Assembly (NCBI GenBank): GCA_944390505.1
Contig: CALXQF010000061.1
Coordinates: 1-7,617 of the forward strand
DNA from: an uncultured Clostridia bacterium
GTDB taxonomy: Bacteria > Bacillota > Clostridia > TANB77 > CAG-508
DNA length: 7,617 bases
Direction: 5' to 3'
Below the pieces are notes generated by a model that worked only from the letters and a program-made list of their open reading frames with translations, made no database searches and had not been told where the DNA came from. The translations under genes were made by a program, and so were the position numbers. This document shows, one piece after another, positions 1-5,680 of this stretch. The stretch's first letter is position 1; each line of letters opens with the position of its first letter.

Positions 1-529
1 CGATAATCTCTGCTGGGGAATATCTTGAAATTTCATCCATTAAAGTAGCAAAATTATTTTGTTCTTTAATCTGGGTGGTTCTAAAATCTGCTGTTGTTAG
101 GTCACAAACTGCTAGACCATAATAAATACCATTTTTGTAAATAGACATAATATAGTTATTTTTCTTTTCCTCTAGTAAATTGGTCTCCATAACAGTTCCA
201 GGAGTTACTACACGAATAACATCTCTTTTCACAATTCCTTTTGCTTGTTTTGGATCTTCTAATTGCTCACAAATAGCCACTTTGTATCCTTTTTCAATCA
301 GTCTTGCAATATAGGTTTCTGCAGCATGAAAAGGAATTCCACACATAGGTGCTCTTTCTTCTTGGCCACAGTCTTTTCCTGTTAAAGTAAGTTCTAATTC
401 TCTAGAGGTGGTTATGGCATCATCAAAAAACATTTCATAAAAATCGCCTAAACGATAAAATAAAATACAATCTTTGTATTGCTCTTTGGTTTTCAAATAA
501 TGTTGCATCATAGGTGAATATTCTGCCAT
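1..529 (-). CDS. mutS: DNA mismatch repair protein MutS, N-terminal part (cut by left window edge)
   Basis: MutS scans DNA and binds mismatches, then recruits MutL. Only the first 176 codons are visible. The protein opens MAEYSPMMQHYLKTKEQYKD, and its GDFYEMF segment carries the Phe-x-Glu mismatch-wedge motif (F30, E32). This is followed by TLTGKDCG, APMCGIPFHA and AICEQLEDP, all typical of MutS domain I. The connector domain starts near residue 115 (VTPGTV). The ATG at 529-527 is preceded by AAGGAG about 8 nt upstream, so the start is well supported. That SD lies inside the preceding 33-codon gene, which ends 5 nt before the ATG, so mutS is the third gene of a miaB-led operon and is probably translationally coupled. 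The ATPase and clamp domains lie outside the window. Assignment is very secure from motifs. Confidence 0.97.
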   Translation of the reverse strand, partial: MAEYSPMMQHYLKTKEQYKDCILFYRLGDFYEMFFDDAITTSRELELTLTGKDCGQEERAPMCGIPFHAAETYIARLIEKGYKVAICEQLEDPKQAKGIVKRDVIRVVTPGTVMETNLLEEKKNNYIMSIYKNGIYYGLAVCDLTTADFRTTQIKEQNNFATLMDEISRYSPAEII

Positions 530-534
530 ATTTT

Positions 535-636
535 TTACTCCTTTTCTAATTCTTTTAATATCTCTTTTAGCGCCTTTTTTCCATCTAGTAAATCTCTCAC
601 ATATTGTTCAAATTCTTGGTCACTTACCTTTTTCAT
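535..636 (-). CDS. 33-residue hypothetical protein between miaB and mutS
   Basis: This short reading frame is MKKVSDQEFEQYVRDLLDGK followed by KALKEILKELEKE and TAA. Its ATG overlaps the miaB stop as ATGA (636-633), and a GGAGAGG SD lies in the last codons of miaB. The mutS SD (AAGGAG) is formed by its own last codons (Glu-Lys-Glu), and mutS starts 5 nt after its stop. The tight packing on both sides argues that it is truly translated and couples miaB to mutS. The product is charged and predicted helical, with no signal peptide, membrane segment or cysteine. I do not recognise a family. It could act as a protein or simply as a translation relay. Confidence 0.72.
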   Translation of the reverse strand: MKKVSDQEFEQYVRDLLDGKKALKEILKELEKE

Positions 637-2045
637 TCTGCAACCTCTCCTTTTAAATACCACATATGTTCTGAAACAATCTTCAAAGGTATACATTTTC
701 CTGCTAATTCTTCTGCTGCCTCTAATATCACTACTCTGTTAGAATCTGTTCTTCCTGTTAACATTTTATCATTATTCTTGCTTTTTCCCTCTATTAAAAC
801 TTTTTGAATAGTTCCTACATACTTTTGATTTTGTTTTTCCATTTTTTGTTCTACTAATTTTTTTAGTCTTTCAAATCTTTCGTGTTTGATTTCTTCTGGA
901 ATTTGATTTTCCATTTTATCAGCTGGAGTTCCTACTCTTCTAGAATAAATAAACATATATACTTGTTCAAAACCTACTTTTTCTACCACGTCTAAGGTAT
1001 CTGCGAAATCCTCCTCTGTTTCTCCCGGAAAACCCACAATAATATCTGTTGAAAAAGTAACATTTGGTATCATTTTTTTCATTTTTTCTACTAATGCTAA
1101 ATACTGTTCTTTGGTATATTTTCTATTCATTACTTTTAAAATCTGTGTACTACCAGATTGAAGTGGTAAATGGATTAATTTACACACCTTATCACAATCT
1201 CTAATTGCTTCTATTACATCATCTGTAAAATCTTTTGGATGTGGTGAAATAAATCTAATTCTTTCAATTCCTTGTATTTCGTTTACTGCTCTTAATAAAG
1301 TTGCAAAAGAATGAACACCTTGATATTCTTCAAATGGAATTTGTTTTTCTCTTTCTACTCTTAAATAGGAATTGACATTTTGTCCTAATAAGGTAACTTC
1401 TTTGTAGCCCTGTTTTGCTAAATTTTCTATTTCTTGCAAAATATCTTTAGGGCTTCTGCTTCTTTCCCTTCCTCTTACATAAGGAACAATACAATAGGTA
1501 CAAAAATTATTACAACCATTCATAATGGTAACAGAAGCTTTAATATTATCATCTCTTTTTATTGGTAGACCTTCTATAATTTCTCCATCAATATCTAAAA
1601 TGTCTTCTATTCTTTTATGAGAACATAAAATTTGATACAAGTCTGTCGGAAATTGATGCAAAGTATGTGTTCCAAATACAATATCAAAAAAAGGATAACT
1701 TTGCCTTAATTTTTCTACAATATGCTTTTCTTGCATCATACATCCACCAATGGCAATAATTGTTCCCTTTTCTTCTTTATATTTTTTTACTTCTCCCAAT
1801 TTTCCAAATAATCTATCTTCTGCATTTTCTCTGACACAACAGGTATTAAATACAATTAAATTACTATCTGCTAAATTTTCTGTTTTGGTATAGTTCATTT
1901 TTTCTATCATACCACATAATTTTTCTGAGTCATTTTCATTTAATTGACATCCCATTGTTAAAATGCTATACTTTAAGTTTTTTCCTTCGTTTAATTTCGC
2001 TACTTTTTGAATATCTTCTAGTTGCTTCTCTATTTGTTTTGTCAC
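633..2045 (-). CDS. miaB: tRNA-2-methylthio-N6-dimethylallyladenosine synthase MiaB
   Basis: MiaB is a cytosolic radical-SAM methylthiotransferase. It adds the ms2 group to i6A37 of tRNAs reading UNN codons, after MiaA. From the GTG start the protein has 470 residues. The N-terminal UPF0004 domain (about 23-150) has the second-cluster cysteines C33 (TMGCQLNENDSE), C69 (FNTCCVREN) and C102 (GGCMMQ). The radical-SAM CxxxCxxC is C178, C182 and C185 (NGCNNFCTYCIVPYVRGRERSR). A TRAM domain occupies about 404-468. I chose GTG at 2045 because GGAGG lies 7 nt upstream. The in-frame ATG at 2099 would add 18 residues but has no SD and lies only about 14 nt from the predicted transcript start. The family is normally about 430-510 residues, so length does not decide. 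It is first in an operon with the 33-residue gene and mutS. Confidence 0.96.
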   Translation of the reverse strand: MTKQIEKQLEDIQKVAKLNEGKNLKYSILTMGCQLNENDSEKLCGMIEKMNYTKTENLADSNLIVFNTCCVRENAEDRLFGKLGEVKKYKEEKGTIIAIGGCMMQEKHIVEKLRQSYPFFDIVFGTHTLHQFPTDLYQILCSHKRIEDILDIDGEIIEGLPIKRDDNIKASVTIMNGCNNFCTYCIVPYVRGRERSRSPKDILQEIENLAKQGYKEVTLLGQNVNSYLRVEREKQIPFEEYQGVHSFATLLRAVNEIQGIERIRFISPHPKDFTDDVIEAIRDCDKVCKLIHLPLQSGSTQILKVMNRKYTKEQYLALVEKMKKMIPNVTFSTDIIVGFPGETEEDFADTLDVVEKVGFEQVYMFIYSRRVGTPADKMENQIPEEIKHERFERLKKLVEQKMEKQNQKYVGTIQKVLIEGKSKNNDKMLTGRTDSNRVVILEAAEELAGKCIPLKIVSEHMWYLKGEVAE

Positions 2046-2052
2046 GTTATTT

Positions 2053-2057
2053 CCTCC
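2053..2057 (-). promoter_or_regulatory. Shine-Dalgarno GGAGG that decides the miaB start
   Basis: On the minus strand GGAGG is followed by AAATAAC and then GTG. This is a near-ideal SD with a 7-nt spacer. It lies inside the reading frame extended from the upstream ATG (2099), which lacks any purine-rich signal. It is the main reason for preferring the GTG start. Confidence 0.75.
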
Positions 2058-2119
2058 GCTCGTTTTAGTTTGTTTATGCATCAATATATATTGTTTCATT
2101 TTTCTTTGAGAACTTCTAT

Positions 2120-2148
2120 ATTTTATCTTAATTTGTCGTTTTTTGCAA
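2120..2148 (-). promoter_or_regulatory. Predicted housekeeping-sigma promoter of the miaB-mutS operon
   Basis: On the minus strand TTGCAA (2148-2143) and TAAAAT (2125-2120) are separated by exactly 17 nt, a good sigma-A-type match. It lies just after the terminator at 2165-2199, as expected for an independent unit. Predicted transcription starts near 2113, giving a leader of about 68 nt to the GTG start. The call rests on consensus matching in AT-rich DNA. Confidence 0.55.
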
Positions 2149-2164
2149 GAGGTTTTTAGAGCAA

Positions 2165-2199
2165 AAAATCTTGCTTTTTCTTTTTTAAAGCAAGATTTT
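2165..2199 (-). terminator. Intrinsic terminator after the 18-codon micro-gene
   Basis: A perfect 13-bp inverted repeat (2165-2177 AAAATCTTGCTTT with 2187-2199) has a 9-nt loop. On the minus strand its right arm runs into T6 (2168-2163). The stem begins within the TAA stop of the 18-codon frame. Because rpmE already has its own terminator at 2291-2317, this one appears to serve the micro-gene, or to act as an attenuator in front of miaB. Confidence 0.8.
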
Positions 2200-2254
2200 A
2201 TATTGTGACATTTTTTGTCTCATTTTCAATTATATAATTTTCTTCATCAGACAT
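2198..2254 (-). CDS. 18-residue micro-protein or leader peptide
   Basis: ATG at 2254-2252 opens an 18-codon frame, MSDEENYIIENETKNVTI, ending in TAA. A perfect AGGAGG lies 6 nt upstream (2266-2261), and an extended -10 box lies just above that. The stop merges into a strong terminator hairpin. Promoter, SD, frame and terminator therefore fit in about 118 bp between rpmE and miaB. The peptide is acidic and has no run of a single amino acid as seen in classical amino-acid attenuators. It has no membrane segment. It may be a genuine micro-protein, a leader peptide, or a small RNA with a chance frame. I know of no family for it. Confidence 0.5.
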   Translation of the reverse strand: MSDEENYIIENETKNVTI

Positions 2255-2273
2255 ATAAAGCCTCCTAGTTTAT

Positions 2274-2282
2274 ATTATACCA
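2274..2282 (-). promoter_or_regulatory. Extended -10 promoter of the micro-gene
   Basis: The minus strand reads TGGTATAAT, an extended -10 (TGn plus a perfect TATAAT), with no good -35 at normal spacing. Transcription would start near 2267, directly before AGGAGG (2266-2261). The leader would therefore be only about 13 nt, unusually short but compatible with SD-led initiation. Confidence 0.5.
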
Positions 2283-2290
2283 TTTCCAAC

Positions 2291-2317
2291 AAAAAATAAG
2301 TGTGAATTACTTCACAC
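2291..2317 (-). terminator. Intrinsic terminator of rpmE
   Basis: On the minus strand GTGTGAA and TTCACAC (2317-2311 with 2306-2300) form a 7-bp stem with a GTAA loop, followed by TTATTTTTT (2299-2291). It begins 7 nt after the rpmE stop, so rpmE is monocistronic at its 3' end. Confidence 0.8.
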
Positions 2318-2323
2318 CAATTT

Positions 2324-2524
2324 TTATTGAATACCATATTTTTTCTTAAATTTGTCTGCTCTACCACCTGTTGTTTCCCTTTTTAAGTTTCCTGTCCAGA
2401 ATGGATGGCATTTTGAACAAATATCAACTTTCATATCTGCTTTGGTTGAATTTGTTTTCATAACATTACCACAAGCACAAGTAATTGTTGCTTCTGTGTA
2501 ATTTGGATGTATAGCTTCTTTCAT
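2324..2524 (-). CDS. rpmE: 50S ribosomal protein bL31, zinc-binding type
   Basis: bL31 bridges the large-subunit central protuberance and the small-subunit head. The 66-residue protein starts MKEAIHPNYTEATITCACGN, and its length matches the family. Cysteines C16, C18, C36 and C39 (CAC and CSKC) form the zinc ribbon of the C+ type (RpmE). The zinc-free paralogue (RpmE2/YtjA type), induced under zinc limitation, lacks them. HPFWTG and the lysine-rich tail GRADKFKKKYG are diagnostic. The SD (GAGAGGTGA) lies about 8 nt before the ATG. It has its own strong promoter (2599-2571) and terminator (2317-2291). Confidence 0.97.
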   Translation of the reverse strand: MKEAIHPNYTEATITCACGNVMKTNSTKADMKVDICSKCHPFWTGNLKRETTGGRADKFKKKYGIQ

Positions 2525-2570
2525 TTAGTCTTCACCTCTCCCTTAATTGAATTCATAAACACTGTTATTT

Positions 2571-2599
2571 ATTGTAACATAGTTTTTTTTGTTTTTCAA
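2571..2599 (-). promoter_or_regulatory. Promoter of rpmE
   Basis: On the minus strand TTGAAA (2599-2594) and TACAAT (2576-2571) are separated by 17 nt, with TGT directly before the -10 (extended -10). This is a strong sigma-A-type promoter fitting a ribosomal protein gene. The predicted start near 2564 gives a leader of about 40 nt with no obvious riboswitch. Confidence 0.7.
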
Positions 2600-2671
2600 G
2601 TATTTTCCTTTTATGTTTTGTGCAAATTGAAATTATTTTTAAGCCTTATTTATTTTCTATTATTTTACATA

Positions 2672-2830
2672 TTACATTTCATTTTCCATTTGCTTTCGTT
2701 GTACATATTCTGCTGATGCTCTGACTTCTTCCTCCATAGATGCTTTATGTACTAGTTTATTAACAATATTAAATAAACAAGCAATAATTAAAACAAATAA
2801 TAATAGTTTTTTCCAAATTTTTGCTATCAT
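2672..2830 (-). CDS. 52-residue single-pass membrane protein of unknown function
   Basis: The protein begins MIAKIWKKLLLFVLIIACLF. Basic residues (K4, K7, K8) precede one hydrophobic segment of about 18-20 residues, and a soluble, charged, Met- and Gln-containing tail follows (EEEVRASAEYVQRKQMENEM). The positive-inside rule suggests a cytoplasmic N-terminus and an external tail. I chose the ATG at 2830 because AAGGAG lies 7 nt upstream. An in-frame ATG at 2866 would add 12 residues but has no SD. A promoter lies at 2934-2907. No terminator is visible before the rpmE promoter. I do not recognise the family; its size and layout resemble many small stress or sporulation membrane peptides, but that is only resemblance. 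Confidence 0.68.
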   Translation of the reverse strand: MIAKIWKKLLLFVLIIACLFNIVNKLVHKASMEEEVRASAEYVQRKQMENEM

Positions 2831-2906
2831 TTGCTTTCTCCTTATTTTTCTATTACCAAATTGCAATTACTCTTATATTGTCGACCTTTATATTCACTAT
2901 ATTACT

Positions 2907-2934
2907 ATTATACTATACTTTTCAAAAAAGTCAA
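2907..2934 (-). promoter_or_regulatory. Promoter upstream of the 52-residue membrane protein gene
   Basis: On the minus strand TTGACT (2934-2929) and TATAAT (2912-2907) are 16 nt apart. The -35 matches consensus at five of six bases and the -10 at all six. The predicted start near 2900 leaves a leader of about 70 nt before the ATG at 2830. Confidence 0.65.
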
Positions 2935-2943
2935 TGTCTAGTT

Positions 2944-3324
2944 TTACCTTTCCTCTTCTCTATCTGATTGTTCTGTATGTAGACGTCTTACTCTTTCCAT
3001 TCTTTCTTCTTGAATCATTTTTCTTGTTCTTCTAGGATAATTTCTATCATTTAGTTTTTCAACTAATATTTTTGCTTTACTAACATCTTGTATATCACCA
3101 TATTTTTCAATATAACGTTGTAAAAAATCTTGTATTCTTTTATTATCTCTGCCTTTATAATTACTAGCATTATCCTATAAGAGATCATTAAAGTTCTTTT
3201 TTAAAGTTCTTACTGTAGTTACGCTTATTCCTGGGCAAAGTGCATCTATTTCTCCTATAGTCATTCCTAATTTAAGCATATCTAATATATTTTGTTTTAG
3301 TTCATTTGAACTTATCTTTTTCAT
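2944..3324 (-). pseudogene. Helix-turn-helix-like small protein gene split by an in-frame TAG
   Basis: An ATG at 3324-3322, with GGAGGAG about 10 nt upstream, opens a frame of 49 codons ending in TAG (3177-3175). The same frame then stays open for 76 more codons to TAA (2946-2944). The first part contains KQNILDMLKLGMTIGEIDAL and SVTTVRTLKKNF, resembling a helix-turn-helix of a small DNA-binding protein. The second part is highly charged and helical (RIQDFLQRYIEKYGDIQDVS, then YPRRTRKMIQEERMERVRRL) and looks like real coding sequence. The simplest reading is a gene of about 125 residues inactivated by a nonsense change such as CAG to TAG. A functional 49-residue protein or stop readthrough are alternatives. 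The family is not recognised. Confidence 0.6.
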
Positions 3325-3491
3325 AAAAAAGTTGCTCCTCCATTTTTTATCATTCTGTTAGTACATAATAGTATAGAACAAATTTTATTTTTTTCATTAT
3401 TTTTTACAATTTTTTTAAAAATATCCTCCATATTTTTTGTATTTTTGAAAATACTAATAATAGAAAATTTGAAATATAGGAGATTTTAGAT

Positions 3492-4175
3492 ATGAAAAAA
3501 TATACGAAATGGGTTTTAATTTTAATTGGAATCATTGTAATTGCTGGTGTTGCATATTTCTTTTTATCACAAAGAAATTCTCAAAACAATCAAGCTACTC
3601 AAGGCAAAAGAACTACTACTGAAATTAATGTTCCTAATTTAGATACTAATTCTGCTACCAATAACAACATAAATAATGTTACAGAAAATTCACAAGTAAA
3701 ACAAGAAGAAAAGGAACCAGTTGAAACAGAACTTGCACACTTTTCTACCGAAATTTTAGTAGAGGACAATAACCGTGATAATAATTTAGAGATAACTGCT
3801 TCTAAAATTAATGGTACTGTGGTAAAAAGTGGAGAAGAATTTTCTTTTAATGAAACAGTGGGTAACCCTACTCCTGACAAAGGCTATGAAAAAGCAGGAA
3901 TTTTTGTCAATGGCAAAAAGGAGAAAGGTTATGGTGGCGGAAACTGCCAAGTTAGTACCACATTATATGATACTGTTTTAAAAGTAGATGGTTTAGATGT
4001 TACTGAAAGACATGAACACGGAAAAGAAGTAGGATATGTAGAAAAAGGAAAAGATGCCACTGTTGCTTATGATTACCTTGACTTAAAATTTAAGAATAAT
4101 ACAGGTTCTGATATTAAAATTTATGCAAATGTAACAGAAGAAAAAGTAAATGTAAAAATAGTGAAGCTTTCATAA
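3492..4175 (+). CDS. Membrane-anchored VanW-domain protein
   Basis: The 227-residue protein has an N-terminal signal anchor (about 5-25, KWVLILIGIIVIAGVAYFFL). A low-complexity Asn/Thr/Gln/Glu linker follows (about 27-82), then a VanW domain (about 83-225). Diagnostic segments are ASKINGTVVKSGEEFSFNET, YGGGNCQVSTTLYDT (one Cys at 152), ERHEHG and DYLDLKFKNNTG. VanW occurs in some vancomycin-resistance clusters and widely in clostridial cell-envelope proteins. Its biochemical role is unknown, and nothing here indicates resistance. The domain should be outside the membrane. AGGAG lies about 9 nt before the ATG. This is a short form without the additional peptidoglycan-binding repeats found in larger homologues. 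It precedes a D,D-carboxypeptidase on the same strand after a 147-nt gap, consistent with a shared envelope role but probably separate transcription. No convincing promoter or terminator was found for it. Confidence 0.9.
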   Translation: MKKYTKWVLILIGIIVIAGVAYFFLSQRNSQNNQATQGKRTTTEINVPNLDTNSATNNNINNVTENSQVKQEEKEPVETELAHFSTEILVEDNNRDNNLEITASKINGTVVKSGEEFSFNETVGNPTPDKGYEKAGIFVNGKKEKGYGGGNCQVSTTLYDTVLKVDGLDVTERHEHGKEVGYVEKGKDATVAYDYLDLKFKNNTGSDIKIYANVTEEKVNVKIVKLS

Positions 4176-4213
4176 AATAGTTTTTGTATCATTATTTTAT
4201 ATTGATTTCATTA

Positions 4214-4241
4214 TTGACAAATGAATAGACAAAATTATTTT
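4214..4241 (+). promoter_or_regulatory. Candidate promoter of the D,D-carboxypeptidase gene
   Basis: A perfect -35 TTGACA (4214-4219) is followed at 16 nt by TATTTT (4236-4241). TATA-like hexamers also occur a few bases further on (4240-4246). The -35 is strong and the -10 is imperfect. A start near 4248 would give a leader of about 75 nt containing the hairpin at 4285-4313. Confidence 0.4.
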
Positions 4242-4284
4242 ATATAGGTTGAAATTTCTAAAAACTTGTAATAAAAAAGCATTT

Positions 4285-4316
4285 CCAAAATACAATTAAT
4301 TAAAGTATTTTGGAGG
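4285..4316 (+). promoter_or_regulatory. Hairpin overlapping the carboxypeptidase ribosome binding site
   Basis: CCAAAATAC (4285-4293) pairs perfectly with GTATTTTGG (4305-4313) across an 11-nt AT-only loop. The last GG of the stem is the first GG of the SD GGAGG (4312-4316), which has a 6-nt spacer to ATG 4323. In RNA the hairpin would partly mask the SD. In DNA the same symmetry could be an operator. Function is inferred only. Confidence 0.5.
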
Positions 4317-4322
4317 TGTTTT

Positions 4323-5567
4323 ATGTTACAAAAAAATTGGTTACTTAAAATATATGTCATTTTACTTGTCTTTTTATTACTTTTTACTTCTATTTCTTTG
4401 GCAGATGATAGTATTTATGTTTGGTCCACAGAGTCAGAACCTTTAAACGAGACGCAAATTACAAATGCAAAAGCAGAAACTTCTGCTACTACCAACTTAA
4501 ATTTAGAATCTGGTGGAGCAGTATTGATTGAGCAACATTCTGGTAAAGTACTTTATGACCATAATATGCATGAACAGTTACGACCTGCTAGTGTGACAAA
4601 AGTCATGAGTATTTTACTCATCATGGAAGCCATTGACTCTGGTAGAATTACTTATACTGATAAAATTCCTTGTTCTGAAAATGCAGCCAGCATGGGTGGT
4701 TCTCAAATTTGGCTTGATGTAAAAGAAGAATTAACAGTTGATGAAATGCTAAAAGCAATTTGTGTCGTTTCTGCTAATGATTGCACTGTTGCTATGGCTG
4801 AATATTTAGCTGGCTCTGAAGAAGCTTTTGTAGAACAAATGAATGAAAAAGCAAAAGAATTAGGAATGAATGATACTACTTTTAAAAATTGTCATGGAAT
4901 CGATGAAGATGGTCATGTGACTTCAGCCTATGATATTGCTTTAATGTCTAGAGAATTATTAAATAATCATCCAGATATCACAAAGTATACAACTATTTGG
5001 ATGGACAGTTTAAGAGATGGAAAGTCGGAGTTAGTTAATACCAATAAATTGATTAGAAATTATAAAGGTGCTACTGGTTTAAAAACTGGTTCTACTTCTG
5101 TAGCATTATATAATCTATCTGCAAGTGCCACCAGGGACGACTTATCTTTAATTGCAGTTATTATGAAAGCTCCTTCTACTAAGGTACGTTTTGCAGAAGC
5201 ACAAAAATTGTTAGATTATGGTTTTAACAATTTTGAATATAAAAAGCTATCTAGTAAAGGTGAAATGATACAAGAAATTGCAGTTAATAAAGGAGTAGAA
5301 AAAACAGTAAAAGTAATTACAGAAACTGATTCAGGAGTTTTGATTGATAAAGGTCAGGATAAAAACATAGAACAAACCATTACCTTCGCAGAAAATATTA
5401 ATGCACCTATTCAACAAGGTGAAATTCTAGGTAGTATTACCTACCAGTTAAATGGAGAGGAAGTTGGCAAAGTAAATCTTATAGCAGAAAACGCTGTACA
5501 AAAAAACACCGCATTTAACATGATTGAGTATGTTTACTCAAAATGGTTTTCACTATTTAGGATTTAA
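4323..5567 (+). CDS. D-alanyl-D-alanine carboxypeptidase, DacF/DacB type (low-mass PBP, peptidase S11)
   Basis: This secreted penicillin-binding protein removes the terminal D-Ala of peptidoglycan stem pentapeptides, limiting cross-linking. The 414-residue protein has a signal peptide (about 1-27, hydrophobic core LLKIYVILLVFLLLFTSISL). The S11 catalytic domain covers about 60-300, with the nucleophile motif S90-V-T-K93, the S150-A-N triad and K254-T-G. A PBP5-like C-terminal beta domain covers about 308-392. A terminal amphipathic segment (AFNMIEYVYSKWFSLFRI) probably tethers the enzyme to the membrane. All catalytic residues are present. The ATG at 4323 has GGAGG 6 nt upstream. Length fits the family. 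DacF and DacB paralogues shape the spore cortex in Bacillus, while DacA is vegetative; sequence alone does not tell which role applies. It ends in the two-sided terminator at 5577-5659. Confidence 0.95.
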   Translation: MLQKNWLLKIYVILLVFLLLFTSISLADDSIYVWSTESEPLNETQITNAKAETSATTNLNLESGGAVLIEQHSGKVLYDHNMHEQLRPASVTKVMSILLIMEAIDSGRITYTDKIPCSENAASMGGSQIWLDVKEELTVDEMLKAICVVSANDCTVAMAEYLAGSEEAFVEQMNEKAKELGMNDTTFKNCHGIDEDGHVTSAYDIALMSRELLNNHPDITKYTTIWMDSLRDGKSELVNTNKLIRNYKGATGLKTGSTSVALYNLSASATRDDLSLIAVIMKAPSTKVRFAEAQKLLDYGFNNFEYKKLSSKGEMIQEIAVNKGVEKTVKVITETDSGVLIDKGQDKNIEQTITFAENINAPIQQGEILGSITYQLNGEEVGKVNLIAENAVQKNTAFNMIEYVYSKWFSLFRI

Positions 5568-5576
5568 AATTTTATA

Positions 5577-5659
5577 ATAAAAATAGTGAATTTTGAGCAC
5601 TGTGCAATTTTCATAGGTCTAAGTGGCAACAACAAGGTGCAAAAATTCACTATTTTTAT
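5577..5659. terminator. Two-sided terminator with a long structured loop, between convergent genes
   Basis: An 18-bp perfect inverted repeat (5577-5594 with 5642-5659) carries A- and T-runs at the outer ends of both arms, so it can terminate the carboxypeptidase on the plus strand and gerW on the minus strand. The 47-nt loop is richer in G+C than its surroundings. It contains a second short pairing, GCACT (5597-5601) with GGTGC (5636-5640). Most bacterial terminators have loops of 3-10 nt, so this one is unusually large. Confidence 0.75.
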
Positions 5660-5680
5660 ATAAAGATTATTTGTAAGAAA

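Noticed and set aside
2046..2099. In-frame ATG at 2099 giving miaB 18 more residues
   Set aside because: No SD precedes it, while GGAGG sits 7 nt before the GTG at 2045, and the extra residues do not resemble conserved MiaB sequence.
2507..2716. 69-codon hydrophobic frame on the plus strand
   Set aside because: Runs antisense across the rpmE promoter and leader and is Phe/Leu-rich simply because the strand is T-rich; no SD.
3188..3210. Two copies of TTAAAGTTCT 13 bp apart, a possible frameshifting duplication in the amber-split gene
   Set aside because: Removing one copy does not restore the downstream reading frame, and both copies fit the encoded helix (RTLKKNF); likely chance in AT-rich DNA.
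3439..3454. Palindrome GTATTTT-TG-AAAATAC upstream of the VanW gene, possible operator
   Set aside because: Short and purely AT-rich apart from its ends, and not positioned against any convincing promoter; not enough to call a site.
3599..3880. 93-codon open frame on the minus strand
   Set aside because: Lies opposite the VanW-domain coding sequence, with Ser/Leu/Val-rich composition typical of an antisense shadow and no SD.
5524..5541. Inverted repeat TTGAGTA-TGTT-TACTCAA
   Set aside because: It lies inside the carboxypeptidase codons for the membrane-tether helix, is not followed by a T-run, and a better terminator follows at 5577.
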